Positions 10,394 through 21,646 of a DNA stretch of 64,000 nt are shown here, in pieces (positions within the stretch are counted from its first letter, which is position 1; each line of letters opens with the position of its first letter). This DNA is from Bactericera cockerelli. Its lineage: Eukaryota; Arthropoda; Insecta; Hemiptera; Triozidae. Position numbers and translations under genes: made by a program. The DNA is taken from positions 5,089,034-5,153,033 of the forward strand of contig CM044962.1 of assembly GCA_024516035.1 (NCBI GenBank), given 5' to 3'. The notes beneath the pieces are model-generated. The model worked only from the letters and a program-made list of their open reading frames with translations. It was not told where the DNA came from and searched no databases.

Positions 10394-12769
10394 TTAATAA
10401 ATATATTTTTAATATACTATATTAATAAATATTGATTGAATTTTCAATTTAATAGTTAGTAAGACACATATATTATGTACTTGTACATATTAGTAGGACA
10501 CTTATCAATATTACCATAAATAACATGCAACAAGAGGGACAAACAGAACGTGCGCATGCGCACAAAGAAAGCAACAATGCAGAATCACAGTGACAGTACG
10601 TAATAACATGGTTTTTTTTACACCTTAGAGCTCTGTGCCGGAACACAGTATTTTGGGACAGACATGATGCCACTTGGGCATACATCTTGAAGAAGAGATT
10701 AGATTAGATTAGAAATTTTACATACAACCTCCCTGATTACAACTAGGTATTGAAAAAAAATCGTTACAAGAGTTGGCAAAAAAACAAAAGATATAAAGAG
10801 AAAGCTACACTATTTACATAATAAATTCAAAACAGTACTTTTAAAATCTTGAAAAAATAGATTACTTTTATGCATCATTATATTTTCACCCTATGATATT
10901 TCACTGCTAAAAAAGCATAATAATCATCATAAGAATGAAGAGTTAGAAGACCAACAATAGACTTCGATTAAGTCAAGATTGATGGATAATTAAATTTATT
11001 AGACCGATTTAAAAAAAAGAAACGTCTTGATTATTAATGAAAGCAACCAATAGTAGGTTTTTGATTAGGACTAGTCAATATTGATCTAGGATTAAATTGG
11101 AGATTAAAAAAAAGAGAAATAATACATACTGATGGACTTGAGATATAAGGCTTGGTAAATTTCGTCGCCAAGTATTTGAAGGTGGTCATTTGGTCAAGCT
11201 GTCTTCAGAACAAATTGCACAGATTTTTCGTTATTTTACCATGTGACCACATTAAAAATAGCAGTTTTAGGCCCATTGGTAGAAACCTTACATTACATCA
11301 GAAGTATTAAAAAAAGAAGAAGAAGAATAAACGTAAAAGTAAAACCAGTGCTTTTACTTTCTATTTTTTTTTAAATACGTGTTCAATTTACTAATAAAAT
11401 TACTTCTGATTTTTTAGAAAGGCTCAATATATCAATTAGCACGCAAAATTTGCCACGCGGTTAAAATGAATATTATAAACATAATAATAATTTTATTCGG
11501 TTTTCAATAATTTGCGTGGTTGAAAGTTTCCGCTAAGTACATTATATATTTAAATATTATTTATGATACCAAACATATATTATATATTATTTATGATAGG
11601 GGAACATACATTTTACATTAGTCCTGTCGACAAGAGCGGAAACACCACCGTAATATAATATTCAGAAATCTGCCTATCTAGTAAACTATCTATTTGTTCC
11701 CAAGCGCATGTATGACGTATAGGCAAATAGGTACAGAGGCTTTCCGTTATGATAACAATTTTATTTATTTATTAAAATATTTTTTTCAACCCTACCGACG
11801 GGGTTTTTTTTTTATTTAAATAAATAATGAATTACTGACTCTAGGTATTTTTTTTTTAATGCCGGCGCGGTGGTAGAGGTTAAATTTTTCCGCTTTTGCC
11901 CACAGGATATATAATTATATATAAATAAGTTTTAATTATATATAAATCGAATCTGTCTGCATTAAAGTCTGTCTGCATTAAATTTAACCTCACCCAGTCT
12001 AAGTTGGGCCGACAATAACCAAACTGAATATGAATAAAAACTTTTTTTTTGCTCTTATGAATTATTACCACATATTGTCATGTGCCCTCAGAAATAAAAC
12101 TATGAATAAACTATAATTACGTTTTAGAGTATGTACCTTTATTTTACAAGGTACTTAACTTTTTACCGTCATAGTTTATAATGATTCAATAAAATTGCAC
12201 TGTGCTCTAAACTTGTGAAGGGTGTTGAAACTTTTTTATATAAAATGCAAACATTTATGTGAAATTATTTAAATACTTATTTATAATAGACGATGAAAAC
12301 ATTGTTCATTGTTAAAAATAAAAACAATTATTATTATTTATACTGTCGTTAGTCCAAAAGTAAAAACTTGAAATTTGAAATTATGATTGGTAGAGACATA
12401 GAAAAGTAGTGTAGATATACTTTTTATAATAATTATACAGGGTTAATTATGAACCATTTACAAATGTCTATATTTTTAGGTATTACAAAATCATATAAAA
12501 TCAACGCTGTATTATGATTGTAAGTTAGTTTAATATTATTATTTTTTCTTGAATTATTATGTTTGAACACTCTAATAAATTTAAATAAAATAAATATTAT
12601 TACTATTATTTTATTTGTGGTGAAGCACAAGGCCTCTTCACAATTTTGTGGCTAGCGCAGCATTACTAAGAGCCTCCTGTACTTTTCAAATTCTATTACA
12701 TTAATTTCTTTTTACTCTGGTAATGCTGCCACTGGTCGTTACGCATACATTTAACTATACTCATTTTTC
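10394..12769. other. AT-rich intronic stretch, little recognisable
   Basis: No supportable gene. A minus-strand 5S-SINE tail fragment is likely at about 11955..12015 ('aacctcacccagtctaagt'). The remainder is AT-rich with simple repeats. Confidence 0.4.
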
Positions 12770-12895
12770 CTCACGAGGTATAAGTGGACCCCGAACATCC
12801 AAGTACAGAGCAGAAAAATTCCTGCCCCGCTGGGAATCGAACCCAGGTCACCATCCGTGCAATGCCTAGCGCGCTAACTCACTCTGCCACGGTGA
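12770..12895 (-). mobile_element. tRNA-derived SINE or tRNA relic (family F)
   Basis: On the minus strand 'gtggcagagtgagttagcgc' (A-box-like) is followed by 'cctgggttcgattcccagcg' (B box with a good T-arm). It lacks a clean acceptor stem, so a relic or SINE head is more likely than an active tRNA gene. Confidence 0.5.
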
Positions 12896-12914
12896 CTATA
12901 TATAAATAAAATAA

Positions 12915-13141
12915 ATATTATAATTTTTGATTTTTATATTCATCTAAATTTCTTTTAAAAAAGTAGGAAAATCTGTTAGGCTTCTTTTTTTTACTACAGA
13001 CATTTTTATTGTACGATTTTGTTCGTATTTTCCGTTCGGCGGCATTTTTCGAAAAATCATTTGAGATTATTTCAGTCTTAGAGTGTCCCATAAAATTGTT
13101 TCTAAAATTATAAAAAATAAATCTTGGACACCCTGTATATT
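12915..13141 (-). mobile_element. Fragment of an 'acagggtgtcc'-ended repeat
   Basis: On the minus strand the segment starts 'tatacagggtgtccaagatt' at about 13141, similar to the terminus of the foldback at 50393 and to sequence near 44730. There is no matching right end. Confidence 0.35.
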
Positions 13142-13580
13142 GAATAATAATATTATTCAATGGGAAACTTTAACTTATCGAAAGATGTAGAATCTATTGA
13201 AATACAAAACAAAACGGATCATTCTTCCTTTGTCTATGCAACCCATGTCAGGCATACTCAATCTGAAGAGGCTGTCTCGATTTGAGAATTCGAAGGACAA
13301 GAAAATAATAATAAAAAAAAGACTGATGTAAGATGCTTAAAATATGTATCAGTAGAGTTAAGAAAACGTAATATATGACTTACTCAAAAAAAAAAAAAAC
13401 TCATGTCAGTTATGATGGGAAAAATAAAGAGAGATGGGTATTAAAAATTGGAAGAAAATTTAGTTTTTTATGGCGCATGTGACATTGCTCATGCACTTTG
13501 CACATTTCACTTAGCCAGAACTGAGTGACGCTGTCACAAACGCAAGCCCCCCTTTCTAGCTATTTCGACCGACTCTAAGA

Positions 13581-13586
13581 CAAATG
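13581..13586. repeat. Polinton target-site duplication, left
   Basis: CAAATG directly precedes the left terminus and is repeated at 31840..31845 directly after the right terminus. Six-base duplications are the Polinton/Maverick standard. Confidence 0.92.
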
Positions 13587-14620
13587 AGTAGAGTATAAAA
13601 CATGGGTCTCATGCAATAACAACTAATGGCTGTAAAATCCAAACGGCTGAAGTTGGTTTGCTGAAATATATATTTTTGGAACCGCCTCGACGACCGGCAT
13701 CTTTTGGTACCACTTTCAGCCCCCTAGCTTAATTTCAGCCCCCCCTAGGGCAGTTTATGTGTTTTGGTGAATTTACGCAATAGTGGGAATCGAAGTGTTG
13801 ACCTGTAGACTCTGAGAACTGATATTTCATTGTTATATTTGGGATTCGAACCATAGACCTGTGGATTTGCAGCCTTAGCGATTGACATTAAATTACAAAG
13901 ACCAAGTGTGTGTTCAATTCAGTGTCCAAGTTGAAGCGATATTATTTGTACAACAACAAAAAAAAACCTCCGACATTTTTGGGATTCGAACCATAGACCT
14001 GTGAACTGTCGGCATAATATTATTTCGTCAAATGCTAATTTATTCATAGCTAGAAAAGCTAACTAAAGGTCTTTATCAGTTCTAACATTGCAACTAAATT
14101 CTTCTTATCTATTGTTAACATGCAAACCGGCAGTTGCTATCAAATTTGACCCATGACCTCAGCCAGTGATCACGCCATATCAACGATTCTCTCTTGACTA
14201 GTAAACAAATACAGGGTGATGCTAGATGTAATAAAAGAATTAGTCAAAATATACAGGATGGTTGTAGATCTTATTTATTCTTTTTATAGTGGGAATCGAA
14301 GTGTTGACCTGTAGACTCTGAGAACTGATATTTCATTGTTATATTTGGGATTCGAACCATAGACCTGTGGATTTGCAGCCTTAGCGATTGACATTAAATT
14401 ACAAAGACCAAGTGTGTGTCCAAGTTGAAGCGATATTATTTGTACAACAACAAAAAAAACCTCCGACATTTTTAGGATTCGAACCATAGACCTGTGAACT
14501 GTCGGCATAATATTATTTCGTCAAATGCTAATTTATTCATAGCTAGAAAAGCTAACTAAAGGTTTTTATCAGTTCTAACTTTGCAACTCAATTCTTCTTA
14601 TCTCCTCAGGTAGACAGGCT
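13587..14620. repeat. Left terminal inverted repeat of the Polinton, with internal duplication
   Basis: It matches the right TIR in inverted orientation over at least 1 kb. A block starting 'tagtgggaatcgaag' at 13781 is repeated at 14287 (period 506), shortened near its 3' end. Four copies of a tRNA B-box-like motif on the minus strand (GGTTCGAATCC or close) lie at 13842, 13982, 14348 and 14475. The inner edge is blurred by the duplication, near 14620 to 14700. Confidence 0.88.
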
Positions 14621-14708
14621 TAGGTCATATGATGTTTGACCCCAGCCATTTCATACTGGGTGGATTTAGTCAAAATATACAGGATGGTTGTAGATCTTAT
14701 TTATTTAT

Positions 14709-15113
14709 TTATTCTTTTTTGCATATAACTTTACTTTTTATTATGATGAAAAGGAGAATAACACTCATCAATAATAAGATGATTATAGTTGGAATGAACC
14801 AATTTCTTTCTCCTTCTTTTGAGTTATTTTCAATGGTTGTACATAATGTTTCCAAGGCAGACAGGAAATTAATGGAATAATTATTACCCATCAAGTACTC
14901 TGTGCAATTGAATACATTGGATGATGAAATTTCAGTACAATCATCGTAAGTTAACTTTAAATGTCTTGCTTTTGATTCCCAACTGTGCACATCATACTGA
15001 TCCAGGAAAGAAACATTTTGAAAAATCAAACATCTCCTGATCAAGTACATTCCGTACTCACGAGCTGCCAGCAGTAACTGGGTAGCAACATTACTATTCT
15101 CATGTTGAAACAT
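14709..15113 (-). CDS. Polinton-encoded single-pass membrane protein, unknown function
   Basis: A 134-residue protein starts at an ATG (15113) and reads towards the left TIR, opposite to its neighbours. Residues 1..105 are polar with Cys residues near 28, 58, 70 and 91 and several N-x-S/T sequons (for example NCT). Residues about 106..126 (WFIPTIIILLLMSVILLF...) form a strong hydrophobic membrane segment, followed by a short Lys-rich tail (KSKVICKKE). There is no obvious signal peptide, so topology is uncertain. I do not recognise the family. A membrane protein is unexpected in an element whose capsid genes resemble non-enveloped viruses. It could also be a fortuitous ORF. Confidence 0.55.
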   Translation of the reverse strand: MFQHENSNVATQLLLAAREYGMYLIRRCLIFQNVSFLDQYDVHSWESKARHLKLTYDDCTEISSSNVFNCTEYLMGNNYSINFLSALETLCTTIENNSKEGERNWFIPTIIILLLMSVILLFIIIKSKVICKKE

Positions 15114-15307
15114 GTTTTAAGGCCTAGTCGGTTTGTTTCACCAGTATTTATAGTGTTAATCCACCCGGTATTATATGATTAACCGTTACAACAGATAAGA
15201 TAAGAAAATCCAAGGTGACTTTGAATGTCTGAGCTTGGAAATCAGTTGAAAAGTTAGTGACCTCAAGTGCGGTTCGCGAATTTTAGTTCGTTTTTTTTAT
15301 ATCTATA

Positions 15308-15721
15308 ATGGTTTGTAAAATTGATGGATGCCAATGTCAAAAACAAGACATACCAATTCATTTGATGTATTGGCTAACCCACCATGGAATCGATATCCGT
15401 CCGCTCTTCCAGAAACCTTATATTGGTAAGAAAAAAAAACCCACCATCCCAACTAATAATGATCTAAATACCGTCAATGAAGCAACCTATAACTTTGTAC
15501 CAGTCGATAATGGAGGAAATGTTTTGGAAGAATTTTTATTCGAAATGCCAAACTTGGAGCAGGAGAGAGTTTTACAACCTCAAACTACAACAGCAACAAC
15601 AAGTAGTAACTTGGAGCAGGAGAGAGTTTTGCAACCTCAAACTACAACAGCAACAACAAGTAGTAGTAACGTCAAAAGAAGTGTCCCCTACAAAGTGCCC
15701 ACAAGGAGAGGATATAAATAG
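15308..15721 (+). CDS. Polinton protein of unknown function, upstream half of a possibly split ORF
   Basis: 137 residues from an ATG. The N-terminus has a Cys cluster (CKIDGCQCQ), and a Lys-rich segment (GKKKKPTIP) follows. Residues about 82..119 are two copies of a 19-residue repeat (NLEQERVLQPQTTTATTSS), encoded by a perfect-length 57-bp tandem duplication at 15551..15607 and 15608..15664. The TAG stop at 15719 is in the same frame as the next gene, with only nine sense codons before that gene's ATG, so the two may be one reading frame interrupted by a nonsense change. A T-rich, TATA-like stretch (tttttttatatc) lies just upstream. Function unknown. Confidence 0.6.
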   Translation: MVCKIDGCQCQKQDIPIHLMYWLTHHGIDIRPLFQKPYIGKKKKPTIPTNNDLNTVNEATYNFVPVDNGGNVLEEFLFEMPNLEQERVLQPQTTTATTSSNLEQERVLQPQTTTATTSSSNVKRSVPYKVPTRRGYK

Positions 15722-15748
15722 TTTGTATGCAGAATCAAACAATTAGTT

Positions 15749-17044
15749 ATGAAGAATCATCCGGTAAACTATTTTGGTGAGAGTGAGCTCCATCATGTCA
15801 TAAGACGAGCATTAAAAAGACATAACATTCAAGAACAACAACAACCTGAAGAGAAAAAAAAATCCAAAAATGAAATTGAAAGTCAAACTGAGAAGGAAGT
15901 AAAGAAATTTATGAGAGAATTTCCTCGTCAATCACATGTTCAGAAGTTGATATCTTACTTTGTTGAAAGAAAAACATTTGACAATTTATCACTTTACGTC
16001 AGTAAGAATAATTTTCTACCAATAGATGTGGCAAGTAAAACTTATTTGAAACAGAAAACCTTTTCCGAATACAAAACAATCAATGATAAAAATGTGAATG
16101 ACGTGAAATCAGCATTAGACGAAGTGAAACAAGACAGAAAACAGGATAATGAGATTTTTCAATCAACATTTACATTGAAAAAAACATTTGATGACTACAT
16201 TGTTGAGGCTGGAGTAAAAGAACAGAAGATCAATGTGGACCTTGCCAAGGTGAAAGAAGATCTTTCGAAACGGATACTGGAGTTGGATAATAAGTTTACG
16301 CCTCTTTTGGAACTAAAAAATACAGTAAATGCACATTATAAGCAATTTCATAGTTTGACTGACGCATTGAGAAAAGATCTGAATACTTTAGACAAAAAAG
16401 CTCTATACGCAACAACATTTTACAACTATAGAAAAAGTCATGAGTCTGATTTCAAGGATATTGTTAGTGCAAAAGAAAAAAGTTTGAAAACTGAAGTGAC
16501 TAAAATGATTAAATCATCGCTGTCAGTTCATGAAACAGAATTTAAAACAAAAGTTGATGAAGAGAAAGCAAAAATTCGAAGTGAACTATCGACTATGTTT
16601 ACTGAGAATTTCAATAATTTCCTTCTTCAAGAGTTGAATAAAAAGAAATTTTTACAACAGTTGCGAAATAATTTACTTACTAGAATCAATACTGAAAAAA
16701 TATTGTCAGCATTTCTTTCATGTTGGAGTGAAGGCGGTGAAATCACGGATGACATTTTAGAAAAAGTTATAACTCAACTTCGCAACGAAATAATGGAGAA
16801 AATGAATGTGGAAATAACCTCTATAAAAGAACAAATTAAGATCTCGAATGAGACAATTGAAAACTACATCAAGTTGAATATAGTTGAAGAGTTGGACAGT
16901 GGTATAGGTTTGAAAATTAAAAATCTCATTTTTGAACCTCTCTTGTATGAGAAATTGGAGCCTCTTGTAATATCAAAAACACCGAAAAAACCCATTGGTG
17001 AAGTTGAAGAAAAAGCGTCTATTCTTCCCACTCCAGTAGTATAA
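15749..17044 (+). CDS. Polinton long coiled-coil protein, unknown function
   Basis: 431 residues, rich in Lys, Glu, Asn and Leu, with no membrane segment. After a short N-terminal region (HHVIRRALKRHNI) the protein is predicted by eye to be mostly helical, with extended heptad-like spacing from about residue 100 to 370 (for example VNDVKSALDEVKQDRKQ). The C-terminus is Pro/Lys-rich (KTPKKPIGEVEEKASILPTP). It directly abuts the integrase: its TAA lies within 17042..17044 and the integrase ATG begins at 17044. Such rod-like proteins could be structural (fibre or scaffold) in a virus-like element, but nothing proves that here. The preceding ORF is in the same frame, separated by one stop. Confidence 0.7.
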   Translation: MKNHPVNYFGESELHHVIRRALKRHNIQEQQQPEEKKKSKNEIESQTEKEVKKFMREFPRQSHVQKLISYFVERKTFDNLSLYVSKNNFLPIDVASKTYLKQKTFSEYKTINDKNVNDVKSALDEVKQDRKQDNEIFQSTFTLKKTFDDYIVEAGVKEQKINVDLAKVKEDLSKRILELDNKFTPLLELKNTVNAHYKQFHSLTDALRKDLNTLDKKALYATTFYNYRKSHESDFKDIVSAKEKSLKTEVTKMIKSSLSVHETEFKTKVDEEKAKIRSELSTMFTENFNNFLLQELNKKKFLQQLRNNLLTRINTEKILSAFLSCWSEGGEITDDILEKVITQLRNEIMEKMNVEITSIKEQIKISNETIENYIKLNIVEELDSGIGLKIKNLIFEPLLYEKLEPLVISKTPKKPIGEVEEKASILPTPVV

Positions 17045-17990
17045 TGTCAAAACGTGATTTGGTTTTGGAGTTACATCGTCCGGCTAGAAAATTGTTTCCC
17101 CACCGGAGAACTCTACTTCGAAATATTCATGATCTTTACCAAGCTGATTTGGTGGAAATGATTCCTTATGCTAAAGAAAATAATGGATATAAATACATAC
17201 TTACCTGTATCAACTGTTTCTCCAAGGTTTCTTTTTGTGCACCATTGAAAAACAAAACAAGTGCTGAAGTTGCCAAACAGATGGAAAAGTATGTTCTAGA
17301 AAAGCTTAAACCCGCTATGATCCCAACCCACTTGCAAACGGATGCTGGCAAAGAATTTTTTGGTCGTCCATTCCGTGAACTAATGCAAAAATACAACATT
17401 AATCACTACGCTACATTTTCCCCATGAAAGCTGCCATTGTAGAGCGTTTTAATCGAACGTTGAAAAGCAAAATGTGGATTGAATTCAATTACCTTGGCTC
17501 GTACAGATGGTTGGACATTTTGCCAACTCTTGTGTCTACCTACAATGCCACCAAGCATCGTTCTATTGGAATGGCCCCTCAAGATGTGAACGTGAAAAAT
17601 CAGAGTCTCATAGCTTTACGTTTGAATAAACCCAAACAAGTTATAGCCAATAGTAAGACTAGTAAATTTAAACTAGGTGATCTTGTACGTATTTCCAAAG
17701 TGAAACATTTGTTTCAAAAAGGTTACGAAGCCAACTGGAGTTATGAGGTATTTAGAGTGGTCAAGGTGGGCAGTACTTTTCCCAGGGTATATCACCTAGA
17801 AGATTTACATGGGAAACCAATATCTGGTGGTTTCTACGAACAAGAGCTACTCAAAACCTCATACCCAGATGTATATCTTGTAGAAAAGGTTCTCCAACGT
17901 AAAGGCAATAAGGTTTTGGTAAAATATTTAGGCTTTGGTCCAGAGGAAAATCAATGGATTCCCACCACCTCTCTTCTACTGCAGAATTAG
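17044..17990 (+). pseudogene. Polinton integrase (retroviral-type DDE) with C-terminal chromodomain, frameshifted
   Basis: The enzyme catalyses insertion of the element's ends into target DNA. Two ORFs, 17044..17427 and 17424..17990, overlap by ATGA and lie in different frames; together they cover one integrase. The catalytic triad is visible: Asp in LYQADLVEM (about residue 34), Asp in LQTDAGKEFF (about residue 100), and Glu in AIVERFNRTLK at the start of the second ORF. Then come the YNATKHRSIG motif and an SH3-like tail (FKLGDLVRISK), ending in a chromodomain-like module (VEKVLQRKGNKVLVKYLGF..EENQW), which in other families targets chromatin. The break sits at TTTTCCCC (17416..17423) and needs a one-base change. 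No canonical slippery heptamer is seen, so damage or a sequencing error is likelier than programmed shifting. Confidence 0.9.
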
Positions 17991-18225
17991 GAGGAGAAAA
18001 AAATGAAAATGAAAACAGAAATATTATATGTAGTTAATTGTAACTTAATTTTAAATTTTTCTATATTGTTATTATTATGAAAATACACATATATGTACAA
18101 AAAAGTTTGAGTGATAAAATACATGTTTTTATTTATTTATCTAAACATAATAGAAATAGGCATGAGAAATCAGAAAATATACATTTATAACTGGGTATGG
18201 AAAAAAACAAATAAGAGAGAAAACA

Positions 18226-18921
18226 TTAATTTACAGTGTCGTATCCACTATCATTACAAATATATTTCTTAAAATAAGGGTTCTGTACAATATGAGGCGC
18301 TAGTCGGTAGGAATTATTTTCCAAAGTATCTTGACCAAGAGCGTAAATGAAAAAATTTACAGGTAAAAAGTATAAATCTCTCGGTCTCAACAAGAAGAAA
18401 CCATATTCTTGAAATTTTCCAATCGCTTCATTGGACAAGGTTAATGTATTTTTCAATAATTCGCTGAACCAATGTTTCATGGCGATTACATTTATACTTG
18501 ATACTGGAGGAAGAGGGTTTTGCAGAGACAAGTTAACTTTCAATAATTTCAAGTTGGGACAATCTAAATTTTCAATGTTGTAGCATAATTTTCTGGACAA
18601 AATAGAATTCAAATATTTTTCTTTTTCTAGACCCTTGACAATGACTTCGGTTGCGTTACACAAAGATGATCGAATAATATTCACTGCTTGATCATAATCA
18701 ATGAAACCATCATCCCAATTCAAATGATGATAATTTAGCGTAACATTAGCAGCTTCTCGTCTACGGAGTAAATTTAACTTGGTAAATTCATAGGGTGGTT
18801 TGAACACAAAATGTTGCACAAAGTCATTATCAAAAAGTTTACTGAATGAAAAACTCTTCACAATAACTTCTTTTTCATTGCCACGAAAAAACTGAATGTC
18901 AGCGATAAATGTATTTTCCAT
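18226..18921 (-). CDS. Conserved Polinton-associated protein, possible RNase H-like fold
   Basis: 231 residues from an ATG. The N-terminus (FIADIQFFRGN...VIVKSFSF) looks like the first beta strands of an RNase H-like nuclease, with the Asp after a hydrophobic strand. A second motif, VIVKGLEKEKYL (about residue 93), precedes CPNLKLL, and a third, AMKHWFSELL, lies near residue 148. I recall proteins with this motif order near Polintons and in arthropod repeat annotations, always uncharacterised; the nuclease idea is an inference from pattern only. It sits just downstream of PolB on the same strand, so a role with replication is plausible. No frame damage. Confidence 0.6.
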   Translation of the reverse strand: MENTFIADIQFFRGNEKEVIVKSFSFSKLFDNDFVQHFVFKPPYEFTKLNLLRRREAANVTLNYHHLNWDDGFIDYDQAVNIIRSSLCNATEVIVKGLEKEKYLNSILSRKLCYNIENLDCPNLKLLKVNLSLQNPLPPVSSINVIAMKHWFSELLKNTLTLSNEAIGKFQEYGFFLLRPRDLYFLPVNFFIYALGQDTLENNSYRLAPHIVQNPYFKKYICNDSGYDTVN

Positions 18922-19064
18922 ATTTATTTAAAAAGAATAAAATTACTTTAGCGATATATTTGATGTCACTTGTTGGAGTGATAAACTAGTAATAGATATG
19001 AAAATACATGGGAGCATTGTTTTTATACTTAACTTAAATCAAAGTAAAAAAAAATAATATACAT

Positions 19065-20579
19065 TTATTCCAAATCCATTTCTGAAGACTCGTTCTGGAG
19101 GCTATAGTGACCAAACGGTAGGGTGTTAATTTTATCAGTCATCAGAACACGTTTATCATCATAATTATTCAGAACAAGTTTGTTCTGCTTAATCGTTGAT
19201 AGACAGTGATTTTTTGAAACTATGTTGTGAAAAGATTTGTAAAGTTGTATGTTTTCACGCATACACCTTTCAAAATCTTCAAACTTAATTTCACGCTCTG
19301 TGACATGTTTCTTAACACCCTTAGCCTTCTTTACAACTTTTCCCTCGTGAACTTGATACGAATAAAGTTTACTCGCAATGCCCACAAATTTTTTCAAAAT
19401 TTTACCATCCAATTCATCTTTGAACTTTCCGAGTACCTTTTTATTTTGAATTGAAAATAATCGGTGATTCGCCGGGTATGCACTTGTATCTAAATGTTCG
19501 GAAAGGCTCGAAAAGTCCTCGTATAAATCGTTTGTAAAAATTTGATAAAAAAATGAATCAGTGTCCATGTAGAGTAACCTTACATTCTCAGGATTGAATT
19601 TGGGTTGTACAATATCGTAATGAAATTGGTACATCAAGGTCTTACTGAGGTCGAGGACGCAAACCCCTGCAAAGATTGCTTTGTTAAATCGGATTTGCGT
19701 CTTCTTCATTGTAAAGAGAACGAGATTTTCTTTCAATATTTTAAAATCTTCGAAAAATGGACTTGAAATACGTTTTCTGGATAGCCTCCATTCTGTTTCT
19801 AACCGTACATTAATCCTTTTACGCACACCTTCGATTAATTTCCCGTAGAGGGCGTTGTTGGCCAATTTGAAGAAATCTTTGGCGAAATCATTGGTTGCAT
19901 TTTTTCGATGCTCTGTATTCAGATTAATGTACGGAGCTAAATAGTTGCTTTGAGTGAATTTTATTCCTCTATGAATTTTTACAAGTTTCAGGCCATGCTC
20001 AAGAGCCTGTTTCAGGGTTAAATAATGAACAACGTAATTATTTTTATTCTCCAAAGTGGTGAGCAGTTTGTGAGCATTGGACGATGGAGATTTCTTACTC
20101 TCACAGAGGAAAGGTAAATTCGAGTGTAGATCATGCAATTCCTTGGGATATTCCACATCTACCTCGAAATAATAACCTACATCATCTTGTGGAGTAAGAT
20201 CTAGAACGGTAATGTTATCAATTTCTTGTGGACTCAACCACTTGAAATCTTTCAAAGGAAGTTTCTGAATCATGCTGTAGCCATAGAGGTTATTGGCATC
20301 TAAATAGGTGAGATAGGAGGATTTCTCAGTTGAAATGAAATCGCTTCCCATATATTTATTGTTTGCCTCGGCGTACTTTTGAATACATTGGCAAATACCA
20401 CCCCTAACCGCTTGTTCAAAAAACAGGTACATGTCATAGTCCAACAAAAGTTCTATTTCAACTTCTGTTTTCTTAAGCATTGCGTCCATTGTAAGACCAG
20501 GCAGGGAGTAGTACCACACAGGATCTAAGCTGTATATATCGAGGGACAGAGTTCGGAATGATTCGAAAATATCTGCCAA
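19065..20579 (-). pseudogene. Protein-primed DNA polymerase B, polymerase (palm/fingers/thumb) part
   Basis: This is the C-terminal 504 codons of the element's replicative polymerase. Motif A is YLDANNLYGYSM (about residue 90), motif B KLANNALYGKL (about 237) and motif C YMDTDSFFY (about 338). The two Asp of motif C and the Asp of motif A are the metal ligands. A LysxTyr-type region (KKFVGIASKLYSY) follows. The first codon at 20579 is TTG, not ATG, and conserved coding continues upstream in this frame to about 20591. This is therefore an internal piece of PolB, out of frame with the exonuclease part by one base near 20580..20595. In these elements the polymerase starts synthesis from a protein bound to the DNA end. 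Confidence 0.9.
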
Positions 20580-20589
20580 CAGAAGAACG

Positions 20590-21645
20590 TCAGTTTTCAG
20601 ATAAAATTTCCGAATATTCTTTCAAGTTTAAACACTTGAAATGTGTCCATACTTTCTGAGCATGATCATAATCTTCCTGAGTTACCGAACTATTTGTTAG
20701 AGAGGAATAAAATTCATCAAGAGGCGGCAGCTTATTATCTAACAGTTTACTATAACTATCGAGATATTCGTAACAAAAAATTCCTTTCCTAGTCAATAAT
20801 TCGAAATCAATATCGGACTGAATATGTTTCCTTGTGTGTATGAATTTTTCTTTGGGTAGTGTTTTACTCAATTTGTCAAGACTGCTCGACAAAAACCGAA
20901 ATGAATCAATGAATCGAACACTGAGATTGTCGCTAACTTTTTTTGAAAAGGAAACATATTTTTCCATTGAATTTGGAATTATATCGATTTTTTGACCGTC
21001 ATAATTCAAACCATTTATGATTAAATGACTGTCGTAGCCTGAGAAGTTGTGTGCTACGACAGGAACAAATTTTTCGTTTCTAAATTTCAAGTTGCATTTA
21101 TTGCAAAGGACCTTTCGAAGTCTTCCATCACCATAGTGGTAATGGTCCCTTACTTTCTTCAATGTATCTGAAAAAGGTCTTTTGCAATGTTCACACTCGG
21201 TGGTTTCATTGAAACGTCGCCAATCATCGGGTGAAAGGTTGAGTGGAACTTGCTCTTTGTAAAACTCATCAATTTTTTTCACATCTTCAATCAACATCTT
21301 GAAAAATATTTCAACAACATCCTCATTTTCATCTTTAGCCGTGTATGTAACCAACTTGTTTGTATTGGGTCCAATCACATAGTAGGAAAAAGAAAAAGGA
21401 ATATGTTGTTGGGTGGTCAAAGTGTATGAATCAATTGATGAGGGTTCACATGAGCTAACTTTTTTCAAAATGCACTCGAAATCTGTGTAAATAATAAAAG
21501 GAATTTTTTGTTCAAACTGAAAATGTTCAAACTTTAAAATGTTTTTACCCGGTTCCGGCATAATGGCAACACAAGGAGTTTGTTTACCGCATAGATTTCT
21601 ATGCTCCACCAATCTCGCCTCATTTCCGAATGCGGTAAAACACAT
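20590..21645 (-). pseudogene. Protein-primed DNA polymerase B, 3'-5' exonuclease part
   Basis: 351 codons carry the proofreading domain. ExoI is FIIYTDFECIL (about residue 53, Asp and Glu), ExoII VAHNFSGYDSHLI (about 198) and ExoIII-like FIDSFRFLSSSLDKL (about 243). A zinc-binding insert lies between ExoI and ExoII (CEHCKRPF ... CNKCN, about 152..186). The Met at 21645 is probably internal: Cys/His coding (a zinc-finger-like start) continues upstream, and the link to the N-terminal part is broken in an A14 run (21671..21684). The 3' end at 20590 stops a few codons short of the polymerase-part frame. Confidence 0.88.
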
Positions 21646-21646
21646 T

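Noticed and set aside
17416..17427. Programmed ribosomal frameshift in the integrase
   Set aside because: The required one-base shift is at TTTTCCCC, which does not fit the X XXY YYZ slippery pattern in the reading frame; damage or sequencing error is simpler.
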